The notes under the pieces: generated by a model
What the model was told of the DNA's origin: nothing
The model's input: the letters and a program-made list of their open reading frames with translations, nothing else
Database searches by the model: none
Part shown: positions 13,731-16,760 of the stretch, piece after piece
How the letters are laid out: the number at the start of each line of letters is the position of its first letter
Position numbering within the stretch: the first letter of the stretch is position 1
Origin: Deltaproteobacteria bacterium UBA1386
Lineage (GTDB): Bacteria; Desulfobacterota; Syntrophorhabdia; Syntrophorhabdales; Syntrophorhabdaceae
DNA length: 16,760 bases
Direction: 5' to 3'
Assembly (NCBI GenBank): GCA_002305765.1
Contig: DBQU01000102.1
Span: 1 to 16,760, forward strand
Translations under genes and position numbers: made by a program

Positions 13731-14792
13731 ATGGACCCGGTGATTTGTTACAGATGTTGGATGACAAAGGGGCTAGCTTTCGAGGCCGGTCTGGCCACAA
13801 CAGCGATGGGCATCCTGCCCCATGAGGATGTCGATAGGGCCCTCGAACTCGCGCTGTCCCTCGACATCCCTTTTTGGCCGCAGCTCCCGAAGGTATCTTT
13901 TTATGAAGATATGTACGTTCAGGCACTGGAGAGGTTTCCCGGTGTAGTCTTTGACGAGGGAGCCGCCCGATGCTATATCGATACCGAGCGTTTTTACGGG
14001 GAACTGGACGATTTCTTCGCCCACGAGGGGGACGTAGGCCATTTTGTGCTCTCCGACCGTCATTCACTCGTCTACCATCGGTTCCTCGACCGTGACCTTT
14101 CCCGGTTCGCGGCCGTCCACGGTCAGGTGATCAGCCCGATCAGCCTTACGCTGAAAATTGTGGATGAGAATGGTATGCCGATAGTTTATAATGACGACAT
14201 ACGTACCGTCGCGTTCTCGTTCATCCAGAAAAGGGTCAACGCCCAGTACAGGGAGCTTGCAGCGAGAAATGAGAACGCTTTCGTCTGGATAGACGACCCG
14301 GGTCTGGAGTTCATCTTCAACGCGATGAGCGGTTATGACCATGTTAAGGCACGGGATGAGATGCACGAATTCTACGAAGGCGTCGAAGGCCCGCGGGGTC
14401 TGCATCTGTGCGGGAACCCGGACTGGGACTTCCTTCTTTCTCTCAACATTGGCATCATCTCGTTGAATGCCTATGGTTTTGGTGATATTTTCGTTAATTA
14501 TGACAGGGTGAAGGACTTTGTAAGGGGGGGCGGGACGATAAGCTGGGGCATCGTGCCCACGTATGCAGAGGAGTTCGCGAGGGAAGACGCCGGGACCATG
14601 GCGGACAGGCTTGTGGCGATGTGGAAACCACTGACAAAAAGAGGACTGACACCATCGGAAATAGCCGGGAGGAGTCTCCTCGCACCCGCGACCTGCAACC
14701 TCCTCAATCCCGACCGGACCGAAACCGTGGAGCGGGCCTTTCGTCTCCTCGGTGAACTGTCGGACCAGCTGAAGGAAAGGTATATTCCATGA
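13731..14792 (+). CDS. MetE/UROD-like TIM-barrel protein with a zinc-type HxC motif
   Basis: A 353-residue protein of the UROD/methionine-synthase-like barrel superfamily, recognisable from GLATTAMGILPHEDVDRAL, IPFWPQLPK and GLHLCGNPDWDFLL. His225-x-Cys227 and Cys322 (APATCNLLNP) match the order of His641, Cys643 and Cys726 that bind zinc in MetE, so a thiol-activating methyl transferase role is possible but unproven. A catalytic domain of MetE's full length is absent, so it is not a complete MetE. The start is uncertain: no Shine-Dalgarno precedes 13731, and the ATG at 13761 (MTKGLAFEAGLATT) begins closer to conserved sequence. It overlaps the nadK start by ATGA, so the two are translationally coupled. 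Confidence 0.8.
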   Translation: MDPVICYRCWMTKGLAFEAGLATTAMGILPHEDVDRALELALSLDIPFWPQLPKVSFYEDMYVQALERFPGVVFDEGAARCYIDTERFYGELDDFFAHEGDVGHFVLSDRHSLVYHRFLDRDLSRFAAVHGQVISPISLTLKIVDENGMPIVYNDDIRTVAFSFIQKRVNAQYRELAARNENAFVWIDDPGLEFIFNAMSGYDHVKARDEMHEFYEGVEGPRGLHLCGNPDWDFLLSLNIGIISLNAYGFGDIFVNYDRVKDFVRGGGTISWGIVPTYAEEFAREDAGTMADRLVAMWKPLTKRGLTPSEIAGRSLLAPATCNLLNPDRTETVERAFRLLGELSDQLKERYIP

Positions 14793-15640
14793 AAACGATC
14801 CATGTGGTTTGCAAACGTGAGAAGAGAGATGCCCTGGAGATCGCCCGCGAGATCATACAGCGTTTCGGCGACAGGAGCAGTATTGTGGTCGAGGAAGAGG
14901 CGGCGGCACAGATGGGGTATGGGGCGACATTCGAAATGGAGCATGTCGGAGAAGGTGCCGACCTCATAGTCGTCCTCGGGGGAGACGGTACCCTCCTTTC
15001 TGTTTCACGGCATGGCAAGGGCTCCGAGGTTCCCATCATAGGGGTCAATCTTGGAAGCCTCGGTTTCCTGACGGAAACGTCCACGGAGGAGTTCGCGGCC
15101 ACGCTGGAAAAGGTTCTTAAGGGGGATTTCAGCATTTCCAGGAGGATCATGCTCGATGTCAGGGTCAACCGGGAAGGTGACCCCATCTTCGATATCACCA
15201 TCCTCAACGATGCCGTCATCACCAAGGACGCCCTGGCGAGGATCATCGACATCGAAACATACGTGAACGGGGAGTACCTCACGACCTACAAGGCGGACGG
15301 TCTCATAGTGTCGACACCCACGGGGGCGACGGGCTACTCCATGGCGGCCGGGGGGCCTCTCATCTATCCATCGCTCACGAACCTCATCGTCACTCCCATC
15401 TGTCCCCACACGCTGACGAACCGGCCCATAATCCTCCCGGAATCGGTGGTGATACGCGCGGTCCTGAAATCGAGGGATGAAAAGGTCATATTGACCCTCG
15501 ACGGGCAGGTTGGTTTCCCGCTCGAGTACGCGGACGAGGTGACGGTGAAGAAGTCGAGCCATGCCGTGCACCTCGTGAAGTCTTCGTCGAGGGGCTACTT
15601 CGAGATATTGAGAACGAAGCTGAAATGGGGTGAGCGGTAG
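14789..15640 (+). CDS. nadK: NAD kinase (ATP or polyphosphate-dependent)
   Basis: Phosphorylates NAD to NADP in the cytoplasm. The 283-residue protein has GGDGTLL at residues 64-70, IIGVNLGSLGFLTE, the ND pair at 140-141 (ILNDAVI) and TPTGATGYSMAAGGP, the standard order of NadK motifs. The start ATG overlaps the stop of the upstream gene (ATGA, 14789-14792) and follows AAGGAAAGG by about 8 nt. recN follows 3 nt after its stop, an order common in bacteria (nadK then recN). Confidence 0.97.
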   Translation: MKTIHVVCKREKRDALEIAREIIQRFGDRSSIVVEEEAAAQMGYGATFEMEHVGEGADLIVVLGGDGTLLSVSRHGKGSEVPIIGVNLGSLGFLTETSTEEFAATLEKVLKGDFSISRRIMLDVRVNREGDPIFDITILNDAVITKDALARIIDIETYVNGEYLTTYKADGLIVSTPTGATGYSMAAGGPLIYPSLTNLIVTPICPHTLTNRPIILPESVVIRAVLKSRDEKVILTLDGQVGFPLEYADEVTVKKSSHAVHLVKSSSRGYFEILRTKLKWGER

Positions 15641-15643
15641 AGG

Positions 15644-16760
15644 ATGCTGACCTATCTGGGCGTCAAGGGCTTTGCCATCATAGACGAGCTCAGGATCGAG
15701 TTTGGAGAGGGTTTCAACGTCATAACGGGCGAAACGGGTGCGGGCAAATCCATAGTCATCAACGCCCTGGCGACGCTCATGAACGCGAAGTCCGCCCCCG
15801 ACGCGGTGAGATCAAGCTCCGCCCAGGCCGAAGTGGTGGGCCATTTCATGAGCGGCGACGAAGAATGCATCCTGAAGAGGGTGATCGGAAATTCCGGCAG
15901 GTCCCGGGCGTTCCTGAACGAAGACCCCATCACCCTTGCCCGGATGGAGGCGCTGGGAGGGACCCTCATAAGCGTCTATGGACAGAACGAGTTCCAGCAC
16001 CTTCTGGAGAAGGATAATTACACCGGGATCGTGGACGATCTTCTCGGCCTCGGGCAGGAACGGGAGAGACTTTCCGCGAAGGTGGAGGAACTGCGGAGGT
16101 TGAATGCCGAACTTGCCGGCAGGAAGAGGGAAGCCGAGGGAAAAGACAGGGAGATGGAGCTTCTCGAATTCCAGGTGATGGAGATAGAGAAGAAGAGTAT
16201 TGGTGAGAACGAGGAAGAGGCCCTCAAGGAACGGCTCAAGGTGCTTAAAGGGGCCGAAAGGATCGGGAAGGTCTTCGAAGAGATGACGGAGGGCCTTCAG
16301 GGGTCTGAGCAGTCGGCCCAGGCCCTTCTCAAGAGGTACTCGGCGATGCTGAGGGCCCTCGGTCCCATCGAGGCCATGGAGGCATTGAAGAAGCGGGTGG
16401 ACGGTATATCCTACGAGATCGAGGACCTCCTCCTGGAGATGCACGGGATGGAGAGAACGCTTCTGTTCGACGACGAGGAGATGATGCGCGTCGAGGACCG
16501 GTTGTCGGAGATATTCAGGCTCAAGGACAAGTACGGGAACAGCCGCGAGGAGATCGAGGCCTTCCGCCTGAGGGCGAAGGAGAGGCTCGCCTATCTCACA
16601 GGGCTCACGGGGGATATCGACGCGCTCGAGAAGGACAGGGGGAACCTCGCGGCGGAGGTGGAGGAGATGTCGTCGATGCTCTCGACGAAGCGCAGGAGAG
16701 GCGCGCCCGGGATCGAAAGGACGATCATCGAGGAGCTGGGGTTCCTGTCCATGAAAGAAC
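15644..16760 (+). CDS. recN: DNA repair protein RecN, 3' partial
   Basis: An SMC-like ATPase that acts in double-strand break repair. The frame runs to the end of the window (about 372 residues of a usual 550-570), so the C-terminal head is missing. Walker A GETGAGKS is at residues 29-36, with the RecN start MLTYLGVKGFAIIDELRIEF and VYGQNEFQHLL. A long heptad-rich coiled-coil region runs from about residue 130 onward, rich in E, K and R. The ATG at 15644 lies 3 nt after the nadK stop; AGAGG abuts it, so coupled translation is likely. The last visible motif IEELGFLSMKE begins the return arm and second ATPase half. Confidence 0.96.
   Translation, partial: MLTYLGVKGFAIIDELRIEFGEGFNVITGETGAGKSIVINALATLMNAKSAPDAVRSSSAQAEVVGHFMSGDEECILKRVIGNSGRSRAFLNEDPITLARMEALGGTLISVYGQNEFQHLLEKDNYTGIVDDLLGLGQERERLSAKVEELRRLNAELAGRKREAEGKDREMELLEFQVMEIEKKSIGENEEEALKERLKVLKGAERIGKVFEEMTEGLQGSEQSAQALLKRYSAMLRALGPIEAMEALKKRVDGISYEIEDLLLEMHGMERTLLFDDEEMMRVEDRLSEIFRLKDKYGNSREEIEAFRLRAKERLAYLTGLTGDIDALEKDRGNLAAEVEEMSSMLSTKRRRGAPGIERTIIEELGFLSMKE

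Noticed and set aside
1..16760. CRISPR array, tRNA, insertion sequence or defence system
   Set aside because: No regularly spaced direct repeats, cloverleaf pattern, transposase, nuclease or toxin-antitoxin genes were seen on either strand.

Overview
The window is about 16.8 kb of GC-rich bacterial chromosome with compact gene packing on both strands. It is all bacterial housekeeping and metabolic genes; no phage, plasmid, CRISPR, tRNA or rRNA signal was seen. The mix points to an anaerobic deltaproteobacterium-like organism (Desulfobacterota or Syntrophorhabdales type): a BadF/HgdC-type dehydratase activator, a TAXI-type TRAP transporter, a stand-alone GlcD-like flavoprotein, and dispersed short repeats such as the 'CATTCCGGCGAAGGCCGGAAT' palindrome and degenerate TATAGGACC and AGGTGAT tandems. 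That taxonomic guess is inference from gene content and style, not from a marker gene.

Layout. 1-583 (+): 3' part of an ATP-dependent 2-hydroxyacyl-CoA dehydratase activator, ending at a strong bidirectional terminator (608-643). 691-3888 (-): TRAP transporter operon, read from a sigma-70-like promoter at 3960-3989 through a Tat-exported TAXI binding protein, a roughly 200-nt spacer and a fused 4TM/12TM permease. 4029-4775 (-): amidohydrolase, divergent from a Nudix hydrolase (4851-5276, +). 5403-7939 (+): dihydroxy-acid dehydratase (ilvD) followed closely by an aldo/keto reductase whose last codons lie inside a heptanucleotide repeat. 8017-9618 (-): MFS exporter with a C-terminal monooxygenase-like domain. 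9727-10128 (-): secreted four-EF-hand protein. 10404-11774 (+): GlcD-type FAD oxidase or dehydrogenase. 12242-12661 (-): PPOX-fold flavin protein. 12931-13578 (-): lytic transglycosylase. 13731-16760 (+): an operon of a MetE/UROD-like zinc-motif protein, NAD kinase (ATGA overlap) and recN (3-nt gap; runs off the end).

How the genes relate. The clear units are the TRAP pair (uptake of an unknown carboxylate-like solute), ilvD plus aldo/keto reductase (branched-chain amino-acid step plus a redox enzyme of unknown substrate), and the MetE-like/nadK/recN operon (NADP synthesis and double-strand break repair). The rest look like single-gene units.

The most notable non-coding structures are a ~407-bp imperfect inverted-repeat element (11836-12242) whose arms each fold into a hairpin with one compensatory base-pair change, its inner nonamer tandem, the heptad repeat at 7927-7993, a perfect 28-bp inverted REP pair at 10265-10345, and three nearly contiguous palindromes at the start of the lytic transglycosylase, overlapping a promoter-like sequence that would give a leaderless transcript. 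I did not find a convincing new multi-gene system. The repeat element and the palindromic promoter are the best leads.
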